Source: Streptomyces sp. NRRL F-6492
GTDB lineage: Bacteria; Actinomycetota; Actinomycetes; Streptomycetales; Streptomycetaceae
Assembly: GCF_001280125.1 (NCBI RefSeq)
Contig: NZ_LGEG01000127.1
Location: 1-64,000 of the forward strand
Direction of reading: 5' to 3'
Length of the DNA stretch: 64,000 bases
Every line of letters begins with the position of its first letter. Position 1 is the first letter of the stretch. The notes beneath the pieces were generated by a model. That model ran no database searches. It saw only the letters and a program-made list of their open reading frames with translations, and was not told the origin of the DNA. Positions 1-11,075 of the stretch are shown here, piece after piece. A program made the position numbers and the translations under genes.

Positions 1-1327
1 CGCCTCCCCGACGACGGCGGACCCCACGCCCCCGCCCCCGCCACTCCCGCAGGCGGTCTCCGACCCGACGCCGACCGTGCCGGTGACCCCGCCCTCGGGC
101 ACGGACACCGGCGCGCGGGCCCCGGGCGGCCCCATCGACTACTCCCACCCCCGCCGCGGGCCCGCCGCCGCGCCGGAGCCGCCGCAGGCCCCGCCCGTGC
201 CGGTCGCCGGGGACGCCTCCGGCTGGTCCATGGACGAGCGCCTCTACAACCAGGTGTGGGGGATGTTCGAGGACCTGGCCCGTACCGCCGCCGCCTATCG
301 CAGCGCCTGCGACTTCGCCGAGTCCCGGCTCGACCGGGAGCTCGACCAGACGCTCTCCGACTACCGCGCCAGGAACGGGGGCGCGAACGACGCGGCCCGG
401 GCGGCCGCCAGGGCCCGGCACGACGAACTGGTGGACCGGGCCCGCGCGGTCCTGGACCGGGACCTCGCCCAGCTCGCGGCCGAGTCCGAGGTGGTCGAAC
501 CGGCCCTGCCGGCCGCCTACGCCCGCTGGGACAACCCCGTCTGGCACGCCTACCGCGTCCCGGCAGAGGAGCCGATGGCCGTCCGGCTCGGCGACCTCCA
601 CCTGCCCGAGCGCACCGAGCTGCGGATCCCCATGCTCGTCCGGCTGCCGCTGGAGCGGGGACTGTGGGTGGACGGCGGGCGCGGCCACTCGGAGGCGGCC
701 GGCCTCCTCGACGAGGTCGAGCTGCGGCGGCTCGCCCTGGACAGCGCGGTCGCGCACGCGGCCCGGCTGCTCGCGGCGCACCCGGCGGGCGCCTTCGCCG
801 TCCACGTCCTCGACGCGGCCGGGGCGGGCGCCGCGTCCCTCGCCCCGCTCGTGGAGGCGGACGTCCTCGCGACCCCGCCGGCCCGGGGCGCGGCCGGTGT
901 CTCCGCGGTCCTGGAGCAGCTCACCGAGCGGGTCGACCTGCTCCAGATGGCGGTGCGGGCCGGCGCGGCCGACGCGCTGCCGCCCGGCCTGGACACGGCC
1001 CGGCAGCTGCTGATCGTGCACGACTTCCCGCACGGCTTCGACGACCGGGCGGTCACCCGGCTCCGGTACCTCGCCGACGAGGGCCCCTCGGTCGGCGTCC
1101 ACCTGCTGATGGTGGCGGACCGGGCGGACGCGGCCGCGTACGGGCCGCTGCTCGACCCGCTGTGGCGCTCGCTGCTGCGGCTCACCCCCGTCCCGGACGA
1201 CCACCTCGCCGATCCGTGGGTGGGACACGCCTGGTCGTACGAGCCGCCGGTGCTTCCGCCGGGCAGCGGGGTCCTGCGGCAGGTCCTCGCCCAAGTGGCG
1301 GCCGCCCGCCGGGAGAAGCGGTCCTGA
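1..1327 (+). CDS. C-terminal part of a large protein, possible FtsK/SpoIIIE-like ATP-binding fold (5' truncated)
   Basis: The frame is open from base 2, so the gene starts before the window; about 441 codons are present. It opens with a Pro/Ala-rich linker (first ~70 residues), then a charged helical stretch likely to form a coiled coil (bases ~220-510), then an alpha/beta region. That region has a hydrophobic strand ending in Asp (LLIVHDFP, near 1010-1030) and GVHLLMVADRAD (near 1095-1130), resembling the Walker B and following strand of FtsK/SpoIIIE-type or similar P-loop ATPases. Any Walker A motif would lie upstream of the window. The stop is followed by the terC leader. The function is not recognised; the FtsK-like reading is an inference from fold-like patterns only. 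Confidence 0.75.
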   Translation, partial: ASPTTADPTPPPPPLPQAVSDPTPTVPVTPPSGTDTGARAPGGPIDYSHPRRGPAAAPEPPQAPPVPVAGDASGWSMDERLYNQVWGMFEDLARTAAAYRSACDFAESRLDRELDQTLSDYRARNGGANDAARAAARARHDELVDRARAVLDRDLAQLAAESEVVEPALPAAYARWDNPVWHAYRVPAEEPMAVRLGDLHLPERTELRIPMLVRLPLERGLWVDGGRGHSEAAGLLDEVELRRLALDSAVAHAARLLAAHPAGAFAVHVLDAAGAGAASLAPLVEADVLATPPARGAAGVSAVLEQLTERVDLLQMAVRAGAADALPPGLDTARQLLIVHDFPHGFDDRAVTRLRYLADEGPSVGVHLLMVADRADAAAYGPLLDPLWRSLLRLTPVPDDHLADPWVGHAWSYEPPVLPPGSGVLRQVLAQVAAARREKRS

Positions 1328-1382
1328 CCTGGCGTCTTGATGATCCTTTAGCCTGCCCTTTACCTTCTCTTGGTGTTTCGGG

Positions 1383-1388
1383 TAGTGT
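1383..1388 (+). promoter_or_regulatory. possible -10 box for the terC riboswitch transcript
   Basis: TAGTGT fits TANNNT and lies 17 bases after TTACCT (1360-1365). It would place the transcription start just before the riboswitch aptamer. The -35 match to TTGACA is weak. Confidence 0.3.
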
Positions 1389-1392
1389 TCTT

Positions 1393-1519
1393 CGTGCGGA
1401 GGGGAGTACTCCCCAAGCGCGGCGTGCCCGTCAGTACGGAGGGATCCCAGTGATCCGATCCCGGGGCGTCGGCCCGGCGGCGGTTCGCCCGTCGTCCGGG
1501 TGGAAGAGACCTCCGGCAG
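1393..1519 (+). promoter_or_regulatory. yybP-ykoY (manganese) riboswitch upstream of terC
   Basis: The leader holds the conserved elements of the yybP-ykoY family: GCGGAGGGGAGTA (1396-1408) at the 5' side, CGTCAGTACG (about 1429-1438) in the middle, and GAGACCTCCGGCA (1506-1518) at the 3' side. CGGAGG (1397-1402) pairs with CCTCCG (1510-1515) as the closing P1 helix. CCTCCGGC (1510-1517) is also perfectly complementary to GCCGGAGG (1548-1555), which holds the Shine-Dalgarno of terC. This suggests a translational switch in which Mn2+-stabilised P1 frees the ribosome site. The family is known to sense Mn2+ before mntP and alx/terC genes. The pairing is seen directly; ligand and direction are inferred from the family. 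Confidence 0.82.
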
Positions 1520-1559
1520 CGACGACGCTGATCAGTAGCCGTACGACGCCGGAGGCGCA

Positions 1560-2567
1560 ATGGACGTTTCGACGACCCTGTGGGTCCTGACCATTCTCGG
1601 TCTGGGTGCCCTGATCGGTGCCGACTTCTTCATCGGGCGCAAGCCCCATGACGTGTCGGTCAAGGAAGCCGGCATCTGGACGATCGTCTGGATCGTGCTC
1701 GCCGCGCTCTTCGGCGTCGGCCTGCTGTTCTTCGGCAGCGCCCAGGCCTCCGGCGAGTTCTTCGCCGGATACATCACCGAGAAGTCGCTCAGCGTCGACA
1801 ACCTCTTCGTCTTCGTCCTGATCATGGCGAAGTTCTCGGTCCCCTCGCACCTCCAGCAGCGCGTGCTGCTGATCGGCGTCCTGATCGCCCTGGTGCTCCG
1901 CGCGATCTTCATCGCCGCCGGCGCCGCGATCATCGCGAGCTTCTCCTGGGTCTTCTACATCTTCGGCGCGTTCCTGATCTACACCGCCTGGAAGCTCATC
2001 CAGGAGGCGCGTGCCGACGAGGAGGAGGACGAGTTCGAGGAGAACCGCCTCCTCAAGAGCGTGGAGAAGAAGTTCGGCGTCGCCGACCGCTACCACGGCA
2101 CCAAGCTCTTCATCCGGGTCAACGGCAAGCGGGTGCTGACCCCGCTGATGGTGGTCATGCTGGCCATCGGCACCACCGACATCCTCTTCGCCCTCGACTC
2201 CATCCCGGCGATCTTCGGCCTCACCCAGGACCCGTACATCGTCTTCACCGCCAACGCCTTCGCCCTCATGGGTCTGCGGCAGCTGTACTTCCTGATCGGC
2301 GGCCTGCTCAAGAAGCTGGTCCACCTCAGCTACGGCCTGTCGGTGATCCTCGGCTTCATCGGCGTCAAACTGGTGCTGCACGCCCTGCACGAGTCCGGGG
2401 TGCACGTCCCGGAGATCTCCATCCCGGTCTCCCTCGCGGTCATCTGCGGTGTTCTGATCATCACCACGATCACCAGCCTGATCGCCTCCAAGCGGCAGGC
2501 CGAGCGGGAGGCCGCCCAGAGCGTGGCCGACGCCGACGGCACCGAGAAGGACAGCATCGGCGCCTGA
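1560..2567 (+). CDS. terC: TerC-family integral membrane protein (probable Mn2+ export/homeostasis)
   Basis: 335 aa with about eight hydrophobic helices. TerC-family features are visible: GADFFIGRK after the first helix, ITEKSLSVDNLFVFVLIM in the centre (acidic and Asn residues inside a membrane segment), FALDSIPAIFGLTQDP later, and a charged cytoplasmic loop (EEEDEFEENRLL) in the middle. The family belongs to the LysE superfamily; E. coli Alx and related proteins act in manganese efflux or Mn loading of exported enzymes. The ATG is preceded by GGAGG (1551-1555), the site the riboswitch would mask. The name reflects tellurite resistance, but the Mn riboswitch points to metal homeostasis here. 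The downstream terminator separates it from the converging MFS gene. Confidence 0.93.
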   Translation: MDVSTTLWVLTILGLGALIGADFFIGRKPHDVSVKEAGIWTIVWIVLAALFGVGLLFFGSAQASGEFFAGYITEKSLSVDNLFVFVLIMAKFSVPSHLQQRVLLIGVLIALVLRAIFIAAGAAIIASFSWVFYIFGAFLIYTAWKLIQEARADEEEDEFEENRLLKSVEKKFGVADRYHGTKLFIRVNGKRVLTPLMVVMLAIGTTDILFALDSIPAIFGLTQDPYIVFTANAFALMGLRQLYFLIGGLLKKLVHLSYGLSVILGFIGVKLVLHALHESGVHVPEISIPVSLAVICGVLIITTITSLIASKRQAEREAAQSVADADGTEKDSIGA

Positions 2568-2585
2568 CGCGGCACACACGGCGAC

Positions 2586-2616
2586 GGCCGACCCGGGACC
2601 CCCTCCCCGGTCGGCC
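2586..2616. terminator. bidirectional terminator between terC and MFS gene
   Basis: GGCCGACC (2586-2593) pairs with GGTCGGCC (2609-2616), with further G-C pairs inside. It sits between two converging genes. Confidence 0.65.
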
Positions 2617-2650
2617 TTCGCCGTTTCCGCGCCCTTCCGCCGGACGGGCC

Positions 2651-3973
2651 CTACGCGGGCGCGGGCTCCTTCACCGCGGTGCGCGCGGGCAGGGTCTCCG
2701 GGAGGAGCGCGAAGCAGCCCAGGCTGACCAGGGCCACCAGGGTCAGATAGGCCGCCACGCCCCAGGGCGGGCCGGAGCCGCCCTCGGACAGCGCGGTGGC
2801 CGCGAGGGGCGTCAGGGCGCCGCCCAGGACGCCCGCGAGGTTGTAGCCGACGGCCGCGCCCGTACAGCGGACCCGGGGCTCGTACAGCTCCGGCAGGTAC
2901 GCGGCGACCACCGCGAACATCGTGATGAAGGCCAGCAGCGCGCCCAGGAAGCCCAGGAACATCAGCGGCGGCCGCGCGGTGTGCAGCAGCGCCACCATCG
3001 GGAACATCCAGAGCGCGCAGCCCGCGCACCCGGCCAGGCAGAGCGTCCGGCGGCCCCAGCGGTCGGCCAGGAGCGCCACGAACGGAGTGGCCGCGCCCAT
3101 CACCGCCACCGCCGCCATGACGCAGCCCAGCATCACCGGACCGCTCAGGCCGAGCCGCCCGGTGCCGTAGGCCAGGGCCCAGGTGGAGACCGCGTAGAAG
3201 ACGGCGTACCCGACCGCGAGGGCCCCCGCCGTCAGCAGCACGAGCCGCCAGTGGTTCCGGACGACCTCCGCCAGCGGGGCGCCCGCGCGCCGCCCGGACG
3301 CGGACAGCTCCTCGAACTGCGGGGTCTCCGCGAGCGAGGAGCGCAGCAGCAGCCCGCCCGCCGCGAGCAGCCCCGCCGCCCAGAACGGCACCCGCCAGCC
3401 CCAGGAGCGGAACTCCGCGTCGCCCAGCCCGGCCGTGAGCCCCAGCATCACCCCGTTCGCCAGGAGGAAGCCGACCGCCGGGCCGATCTGCGGGAAGCTC
3501 GCCCACAGCGCGCGCCGGTGCTCCGGGGCGTGCTCAGCGGTGAGCAGCACCGCCCCGCCCCACTCGCCGCCCAGACCGAGCCCCTGGAGGAAGCGGAGCA
3601 GGAGCAGCAGGACGGGGGCGGCGATGCCGAGCGTCGCGTACGTGGGGAGGCAGCCGACCGCGACCGTGGCGCAGCCGGTCAGGAGCAGCGAGGCGAAGAG
3701 GACCGGGCGCCGGCCGTACCGGTCGCCGACGTGGCCGAAGAGGACCGAGCCGAGCGGCCGGGCCACGAAACCGACGGCGAAGGTGCCGAAGGCGGCCAGG
3801 GTCGCGGCGAGCGGGGAGAAGGTCGGGAAGAAGAGCGGGCCCAGGACGAGGGCGGCGGCGGTCCCGTAGACGTAGAAGTCGAAGAACTCGATGGCGGTGC
3901 CGACGAGCGAGGCGGCGGCGATCCGGCCCATCGAGGGGGCGGTGGGGCGCGACGGAGAGTGACGGCGGTGCAT
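2651..3973 (-). CDS. MFS transporter, metabolite:H+ symporter (MHS) type
   Basis: 440 aa with twelve predicted membrane helices. GTAIEFFDFYVYGTAAALV in helix 1 is typical of the MHS family (ProP, ShiA, KgtP relatives). The conserved loop 2-3 motif GHVGDRYGRRPV and its loop 8-9 echo ALLADRWGRRTL are both present. Known members import organic acids or compatible solutes with protons; the substrate here cannot be read from sequence. The ATG has no clear Shine-Dalgarno; TAGATC lies 7 bases upstream, so it may be leaderless. A second ATG 14 codons in (MGRIAAAS) is an alternative start. Single gene converging on terC. Confidence 0.9.
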   Translation of the reverse strand: MHRRHSPSRPTAPSMGRIAAASLVGTAIEFFDFYVYGTAAALVLGPLFFPTFSPLAATLAAFGTFAVGFVARPLGSVLFGHVGDRYGRRPVLFASLLLTGCATVAVGCLPTYATLGIAAPVLLLLLRFLQGLGLGGEWGGAVLLTAEHAPEHRRALWASFPQIGPAVGFLLANGVMLGLTAGLGDAEFRSWGWRVPFWAAGLLAAGGLLLRSSLAETPQFEELSASGRRAGAPLAEVVRNHWRLVLLTAGALAVGYAVFYAVSTWALAYGTGRLGLSGPVMLGCVMAAVAVMGAATPFVALLADRWGRRTLCLAGCAGCALWMFPMVALLHTARPPLMFLGFLGALLAFITMFAVVAAYLPELYEPRVRCTGAAVGYNLAGVLGGALTPLAATALSEGGSGPPWGVAAYLTLVALVSLGCFALLPETLPARTAVKEPAPA

Positions 3974-4063
3974 GTCCCGCGATCTACCCGCCGATCACCC
4001 CGGCTACGGGGGCGTGCGGGAGCGCGCCGCTGGTGGGGCGCGCGCCCTCCGTCCGCCGTCGGG

Positions 4064-4720
4064 TCACCAGCCGCGCTCGCGCCACTCCGCGAGGTGGGGG
4101 CGCTCGTCACCGAGCGTCGTGTCCCTGCCGTGGCCGGGGTAGACCCAGGACTCGTCCGGGAGGGCCTCGAAGAGCTTGGTCTCCACGTCGTGGAGCAGGC
4201 TGGCGAAGGCCTCCGGGTCCTGGTGGGTGTTGCCCACGCCGCCGGGGAAGAGGCAGTCGCCGGTGAAGACGTGGGGGTGGCCGTGCGGGTCGTCGTAGAC
4301 GAGGGCGATCGAGCCCGGGGTGTGGCCGACGAGGCGGCGGGCGGTGAGCTCGACCCGGCCCACCCGGATCGTGTCGCCGTCCTCGACGGGGACGTCGGTC
4401 GCGACCGGGATGCCGTCCGCGTCGTACGCGCCCGCGTAGGTGCGCGCGCCGGTCGCGGCGACCACCTCGGCCAGGGCCTGCCAGTGGTCGCCGTGCCGGT
4501 GGGTGGTGACGACGGCGCGGACGCCGTCGTCACCGATCAGCGTGAGCAGGGTCCCGGCCTCGTTCGCCGCGTCGATCAGCAGCTGCTCGCCGGTCGCCCG
4601 ACAGCGCAGCAGATAGGCGTTGTTCTCCATCGGGCCGACCGCGACCTTCGAGATCATCAGGTCCGCCAGCTCGTGCACGTCCGCAGGGCCGCCGACCTTC
4701 ACCACTCCGCTGTACGTCAT
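4064..4720 (-). CDS. MBL-fold metallo-hydrolase (glyoxalase II-like)
   Basis: 218 aa with the metallo-beta-lactamase signature THRHGDHW (HxHxDH) near residue 75, a later Asp in FTGDCLFPGG and a His in PGHGRDT near the C-terminus. These are the usual ligands of a binuclear metal centre in hydroxyacylglutathione-hydrolase-like enzymes. The size matches small cytoplasmic thioesterase-type MBL proteins. Its start lies 9 bases after the stop of the upstream maleylpyruvate-isomerase-type gene, so the two form an operon. A thiol-linked role, for example hydrolysis of a mycothiol or other thioester, is an inference from that neighbour; the substrate is unknown. Confidence 0.88.
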   Translation of the reverse strand: MTYSGVVKVGGPADVHELADLMISKVAVGPMENNAYLLRCRATGEQLLIDAANEAGTLLTLIGDDGVRAVVTTHRHGDHWQALAEVVAATGARTYAGAYDADGIPVATDVPVEDGDTIRVGRVELTARRLVGHTPGSIALVYDDPHGHPHVFTGDCLFPGGVGNTHQDPEAFASLLHDVETKLFEALPDESWVYPGHGRDTTLGDERPHLAEWRERGW

Positions 4721-4729
4721 GCGCTCAGC

Positions 4730-5431
4730 CTATAGCGGGGGCAGGTCCGGGAGGCCGTCGCCGGAGAGGACGACGAGCCGGGCGCCCTTGTCGCCGCGGC
4801 CGGACAGCCAGCCGAGCAGCTCGGGGCCGGTGCCCGCGAGGACGACGGGAGTACCCTCGGTGCCACCGGTCCGCCAGGTGGGGCCGGATCCGTCCTGTCC
4901 GAGGCCGAGCGTCACCGGGGGGACCTCCGGGCGTCCCGACCAGCGGTCGGCCAGGAACTCGATCTCGCGCAGGACGAACTCCTCCGGAAGGTCGTCCAGG
5001 CCGTAGTCGGCGCCCAGGTCGACGTGGTGCAGCTCCACCTCCACCCAGCGGCGGAAGGGGACCCGGGAGGCGCTGTCGGTGACGCCGTTGCGCAGCTCGA
5101 CCGTCCGGTTCCAGTCGGCGGGCCTCTCGCACACCGCCCGCAGCCGGTCGGCGCTCTCGCGCACGTCGGCGAGCTGTACGTCGAGCGGACGGTACGCGTC
5201 GCGCTCGATGTCGGCCTCGCGGGTCGCGGCGTCCACGTACATGGGGCGGCCCTCGAAGACGTTCACCAGGGCGTCGGCGTTGCGGGCGAGGTGGGCGAGG
5301 ACATGGCCGCGGGTCCAGCCGGAAAGCCGTGACGGCTCGGCCGCGGCGGCGTTGTCCCAGGAGGAGGCGGCGTCCAGGAGCCGATCGGTCGCCTCTTGCA
5401 GGGAAACGAGGTCACGCTCGTGATCGATCAT
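4730..5431 (-). CDS. maleylpyruvate isomerase family mycothiol-dependent enzyme
   Basis: 233 aa. The N-terminal half is a DinB-like four-helix domain of the MDMPI_N type, recognisable from [19 protein letters not shown] with its helix-borne His, and from [13 protein letters not shown] (His pair) near residue 135. The C-terminal ~80 residues form a small second domain (MDMPI_C-like). Proteins of this family use mycothiol, the actinobacterial thiol, and a divalent metal, but most are uncharacterised, so isomerase activity should not be assumed. It is the first gene of a two-gene unit with the MBL hydrolase. TAGGGT lies exactly 7 bases before the ATG, suggesting a leaderless mRNA. Confidence 0.87.
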   Translation of the reverse strand: MIDHERDLVSLQEATDRLLDAASSWDNAAAAEPSRLSGWTRGHVLAHLARNADALVNVFEGRPMYVDAATREADIERDAYRPLDVQLADVRESADRLRAVCERPADWNRTVELRNGVTDSASRVPFRRWVEVELHHVDLGADYGLDDLPEEFVLREIEFLADRWSGRPEVPPVTLGLGQDGSGPTWRTGGTEGTPVVLAGTGPELLGWLSGRGDKGARLVVLSGDGLPDLPPL

Positions 5432-5438
5432 GGCGCCG

Positions 5439-5444
5439 ACCCTA
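5439..5444 (-). promoter_or_regulatory. -10 box of a leaderless promoter for the 5431 minus-strand gene
   Basis: On the minus strand TAGGGT is followed by 7 bases and then the ATG, placing the transcription start at or beside the start codon. No good -35 is visible. Confidence 0.45.
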
Positions 5445-5596
5445 GCGCCGACCGGCCCGGACCACTCGTTCGGGTGAAGAGGTCTCCGGAAGACCGGAAA
5501 TCGAATATGCGTGCTATACGCTCGATGGAAGCATCCGGCGTCCCCGGTTGTTGGTGTGTAGGCACATCCGCTCTCTCAAGAAAGGTGCGGACCGGC

Positions 5597-8644
<3,048 letters not shown>

Positions 8645-8653
8645 CCCGCCACC

Positions 8654-8681
8654 CGGCAGGCCCCCGCCCCGGGGCCTGCCG
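8654..8681 (+). terminator. uvrA terminator hairpin
   Basis: CGGCAGGCCCC (8654-8664) and GGGGCCTGCCG (8671-8681) form an 11-bp perfect stem with a 6-base loop, just after the uvrA stop. There is no T-run, as is common in streptomycetes. Confidence 0.7.
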
Positions 8682-8846
8682 CACCGGCGCGCCCCCGCGC
8701 ACGGACCCCGCCGCCCCGGCGGGCTCCGCGCCGGGGGCTTCGCCGTGCCGACGGGCTCTCGTGTACGGGGGCCCCGGGCCCCCGCGGCCCCCGGGCGGGA
8801 GGCGCCGGTATCGTCGGTTCGGTCACCGCTGGGGTGTCTCGTCCCC

Positions 8847-8882
8847 GATCTCACCGATCTCACCGATCTCACCGATCTCACC
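8847..8882 (+). repeat. four perfect 9-bp tandem repeats in the Rieske gene leader
   Basis: GATCTCACC is repeated four times without a mismatch and ends three bases before the Shine-Dalgarno GGAGGG of the gene starting at 8894. The unit is a multiple of three, so a longer open frame stays open through it (Ser-His-Arg repeats from a GTG at 8834), but that frame has no ribosome site and I treat the array as untranslated. Confidence 0.9.
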
Positions 8883-8893
8883 GTGGAGGGCTC

Positions 8894-9319
8894 ATGTCCG
8901 GCCAGTCCAGCCGTCGCACCGTACTGAAAGGCGCCGCCCTCGCCGGTGCCGCCGGGCTGGGGGTCGCCGCCTGCTCCACCGAGTCCAAGCTCGGCCACGC
9001 CCAGGTCCCGACCCCGACCGCCCCGGTCTCCCTCGGTTCCCCCGACGAGGTCCCGGTCGGCGGCGCCCGGCTCTACCGCGAGCAGCGCCTCGTGGTGAGC
9101 TGCCCCGCCGAGGGGCAGTACAAGGCCTTCAGCGCCCAGTGCACCCACGCGGGCTGCGTCCTCGACAAGGTCGAGGAGAACGAGGGCAACTGCCCCTGCC
9201 ACGGCAGCCGCTTCGACGTGACGACCGGCAAGGCGCTCCGGGGCCCGGCCACCGTCCCGCTCCCCGAGGTCCCGATCCGCGTCGAGGGCGGCGAGCTCGT
9301 CGCCGGGCCCGGGGCCTGA
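8894..9319 (+). CDS. Tat-exported Rieske [2Fe-2S] lipoprotein
   Basis: 141 aa. The ATG at 8894 is preceded by GGAGGG. The N-terminus has a twin-arginine motif (SRRTVLK), a hydrophobic stretch and a lipobox ending VAAC, so the protein is predicted to fold and load its cluster in the cytoplasm, pass through Tat and be lipid-anchored outside. The Rieske fold carries both ligand pairs, CTHAGC and CPCHGSRF; the extra Cys in each allows the disulfide typical of the bc1-type Rieske subgroup. It is likely an extracytoplasmic electron-transfer protein; the partner is not visible, since neighbours are uvrA and a regulator. Its leader carries a 4x9-bp repeat. Confidence 0.92.
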   Translation: MSGQSSRRTVLKGAALAGAAGLGVAACSTESKLGHAQVPTPTAPVSLGSPDEVPVGGARLYREQRLVVSCPAEGQYKAFSAQCTHAGCVLDKVEENEGNCPCHGSRFDVTTGKALRGPATVPLPEVPIRVEGGELVAGPGA

Positions 9320-9332
9320 CGGGACCGGCGGT

Positions 9333-10262
9333 TCAGGACCAGTCCCAGTCGATCCCCAGGATCCCCGGGCGCACGCCCTGCTCCACCAGGTGCACCGTGC
9401 GGTGCCGGCCGCTCAGGGTCAGCTCCGCACGGCCGCCGCGCGGCGCCCCCGCCGAGACCTGCGCGAACCTCCGGCACCGCACCGGAAGCGCCGCCTCGTC
9501 GAAGCGCACCTGGAGCACGTACTGCCCGCCCGCGAAGCTGAACCCGCGCACGTACTCCCCGCTCGCCCCCGCCGTACCGTCCTCGAAGCCGTACGAGAAG
9601 AGGTACGTGTCCCCGGCCCGCAGCCGCGCGTCGAAGAGCAGCTCCGCGACCAGCACCCCCGTCCCGGCGTGCCACCGCACCCGACCGGTCCGGCAGTTCT
9701 CCACCGCCCGCACCACCACCCGCGACGGGTCGCAGTCCGGGTCCCCGTGGTGGATGGCCAGATAGCGGTCCACCCCGTCCCGGTGCGCCCGCACCACGTG
9801 CTGGGACTCGCGCCCCACCAGCTCCCGCCCGGCCCCGATCCGCACCCGCTCCTGGTGCCCCACCGTGTGCAGCCCCCCGTCCGTCGGGCACTCCAGCTCC
9901 GCGAGCAGCTCCTCGACCGAGCCGGACGCCTCCACCAGTGAGCGGTACGAGCGGCCCGCCGGGCGCTCCACCTCGGTCCGGGCGGCCGTGTCCTCCGACA
10001 GGAGCCGCAGGAGCGAGTTCCCCGGGAGCTGGAGCACCTCCTCCAGGGCGCGGACGGCCTTCAGGGACTCCGGGCGCTGCGGCCGGCGGGCGCCCTGCTG
10101 CCAGTAGCTCAGACTCGTCACCCCGACCCGGACGCCCCGGTGCGCGAGATGGTGCTGGACCCGCTGGAGCGGCAGCCCGCGCACGGCGAGCGCGGTGCGC
10201 AGCGCCAGATGGAAGGGACCGGTGTGCAGCAGCTGCGCAAGATCGGCCTCGGTGTGGCTCAC
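9333..10262 (-). CDS. XRE-type helix-turn-helix regulator with beta-rich C-terminal domain
   Basis: 309 aa from a GTG start with GAGGAG five bases upstream. Residues ~5-75 look like a XRE/Cro helix-turn-helix (FHLALRTALAVRGLP..., then TSLSYWQQGARRPQRPESL, then LEEVLQLPGNSLLRLL). Residues ~90-309 are rich in predicted beta strands and aromatic residues with no catalytic motif, perhaps a sensor or immunoglobulin-like domain. It is transcribed divergently from the secreted cysteine peptidase at 10488, and the shared intergenic region has repeated GTTCAC elements and a GTGAACGTTCAC palindrome. I infer it controls itself and the peptidase pair. The signal it senses is unknown. The frame is open further upstream, but without codon or ribosome-site support. 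Confidence 0.8.
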   Translation of the reverse strand: MSHTEADLAQLLHTGPFHLALRTALAVRGLPLQRVQHHLAHRGVRVGVTSLSYWQQGARRPQRPESLKAVRALEEVLQLPGNSLLRLLSEDTAARTEVERPAGRSYRSLVEASGSVEELLAELECPTDGGLHTVGHQERVRIGAGRELVGRESQHVVRAHRDGVDRYLAIHHGDPDCDPSRVVVRAVENCRTGRVRWHAGTGVLVAELLFDARLRAGDTYLFSYGFEDGTAGASGEYVRGFSFAGGQYVLQVRFDEAALPVRCRRFAQVSAGAPRGGRAELTLSGRHRTVHLVEQGVRPGILGIDWDWS

Positions 10263-10274
10263 GAGGACTCCTCG

Positions 10275-10373
10275 GTGAACGTTCACGGTGGGGGAGCGGA
10301 CCGCCGTGCCGCCGGGGACGAGCGGGCAGGTGGGCCGGGGGCTTCCGTTCACACCCGGGTCACACCGTTCACA
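10275..10373. promoter_or_regulatory. GTTCAC repeat cluster between XRE regulator and C70 peptidase
   Basis: A perfect 12-bp palindrome GTGAACGTTCAC (10275-10286) lies 13 bases before the regulator start. Two copies of CCGTTCACA (10345-10353 and 10365-10373) lie 20 bp, two helical turns, apart. This could be an operator array for the XRE protein. The segment from 10347 also partly matches the 11-bp direct-repeat PHO box of PhoP (GTTCACACCCG then GGTCACACCGT), so phosphate control is an alternative. On the plus strand TTGACC (about 10403) and GATGCT (17 bases later) could be the peptidase promoter. Confidence 0.5.
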
Positions 10374-10487
10374 GTCCGACGTCATCCCGCATTGAAGCGT
10401 GTTGACCCGGACCGGACAACGGCAGATGCTCCTGACCAGCGTCCGGACGCGCTCCTCCACACCCCCACCCCACCCGGGAGGAACGCG

Positions 10488-11075
10488 ATGCGCAGAAGAA
10501 AGCTGAACCTCGCGGCACTCGCCGCAGCCGCCCTCTTCCTCGTCCCCACCACCTCGGCGTCCGCCGCGCCGGCCGGTGAGGACGCCTCGGCCCTCGCCTC
10601 CAAGCGCCTGAACATCACCATGCAGGCCCAGCAGAAGACCAACTGGTGCTGGGCGGCGGGCGGCAACACCATCGCCACCTGGTTCGGCCGCGGCTACAGC
10701 CAGAACCAGTTCTGCAACGCCGCCTTCAACCGCCAGCAGGGCTACGACTGCCCCAACAACCAGGCCACCCTCGGCAACGTCCAGACCGGTCTGAGCTGGG
10801 CCGGGGTCCGCCCCGGCTCGTACGTCACCGGCTGGCTGCGCTACCCCACCGTGCAGACCGAGATCAACGCCGACCGGCCGGTCGAGACCCGGATCCAGTG
10901 GTCGAGCGGCGGCGGGCACATGCACGTGGTCTACGGCTACGACGACGCGAACAGCTGGGTCTACTGGGGCGACCCCTGGCCCTCCAGCGACCGCTACAAC
11001 TGGGCCTCGCACGCCTGGTACGTCGACAACGCCTCCTTCTCCTGGACCCACTCGCTCTACCGGATCGGGGCGTGA
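10488..11075 (+). CDS. secreted papain-like cysteine peptidase, C70/AvrRpt2 type
   Basis: 195 aa. The ATG is preceded by GGGAGGAACGCG. The N-terminus is a Sec signal (MRRRKLNLAALAAAALFLV..., cleavage likely after SASA). The mature part has NWCWAAGG with the presumed catalytic Cys, GGGHMHVVYGYDD with the catalytic His, and WVYWGDPWP with the Asp/Asn position. This is the pattern of the papain-like family typified by the Pseudomonas effector AvrRpt2 (C70). Two further Cys (QNQFCNAAF and GYDCPNN) could form a disulfide outside the cell. Its stop overlaps the start of the next gene (GTGA), so both are translated together. The target is unknown; an extracellular or cell-wall role is inferred. Confidence 0.87.
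   Translation: MRRRKLNLAALAAAALFLVPTTSASAAPAGEDASALASKRLNITMQAQQKTNWCWAAGGNTIATWFGRGYSQNQFCNAAFNRQQGYDCPNNQATLGNVQTGLSWAGVRPGSYVTGWLRYPTVQTEINADRPVETRIQWSSGGGHMHVVYGYDDANSWVYWGDPWPSSDRYNWASHAWYVDNASFSWTHSLYRIGA

Noticed and set aside
5500..5526. Imperfect palindrome upstream of uvrA (ATCGA...TCGAT with GCGT/ACGC) considered as a LexA/SOS box
   Set aside because: The two arm pairs have different centres and the sequence does not fit the actinobacterial CGAAC-N4-GTTCG box.
8834..8893. GTG start that would translate the 9-bp repeats as Ser-His-Arg repeats in front of the Rieske protein
   Set aside because: It would bury the twin-arginine signal and has no Shine-Dalgarno, while the ATG at 8894 has one.
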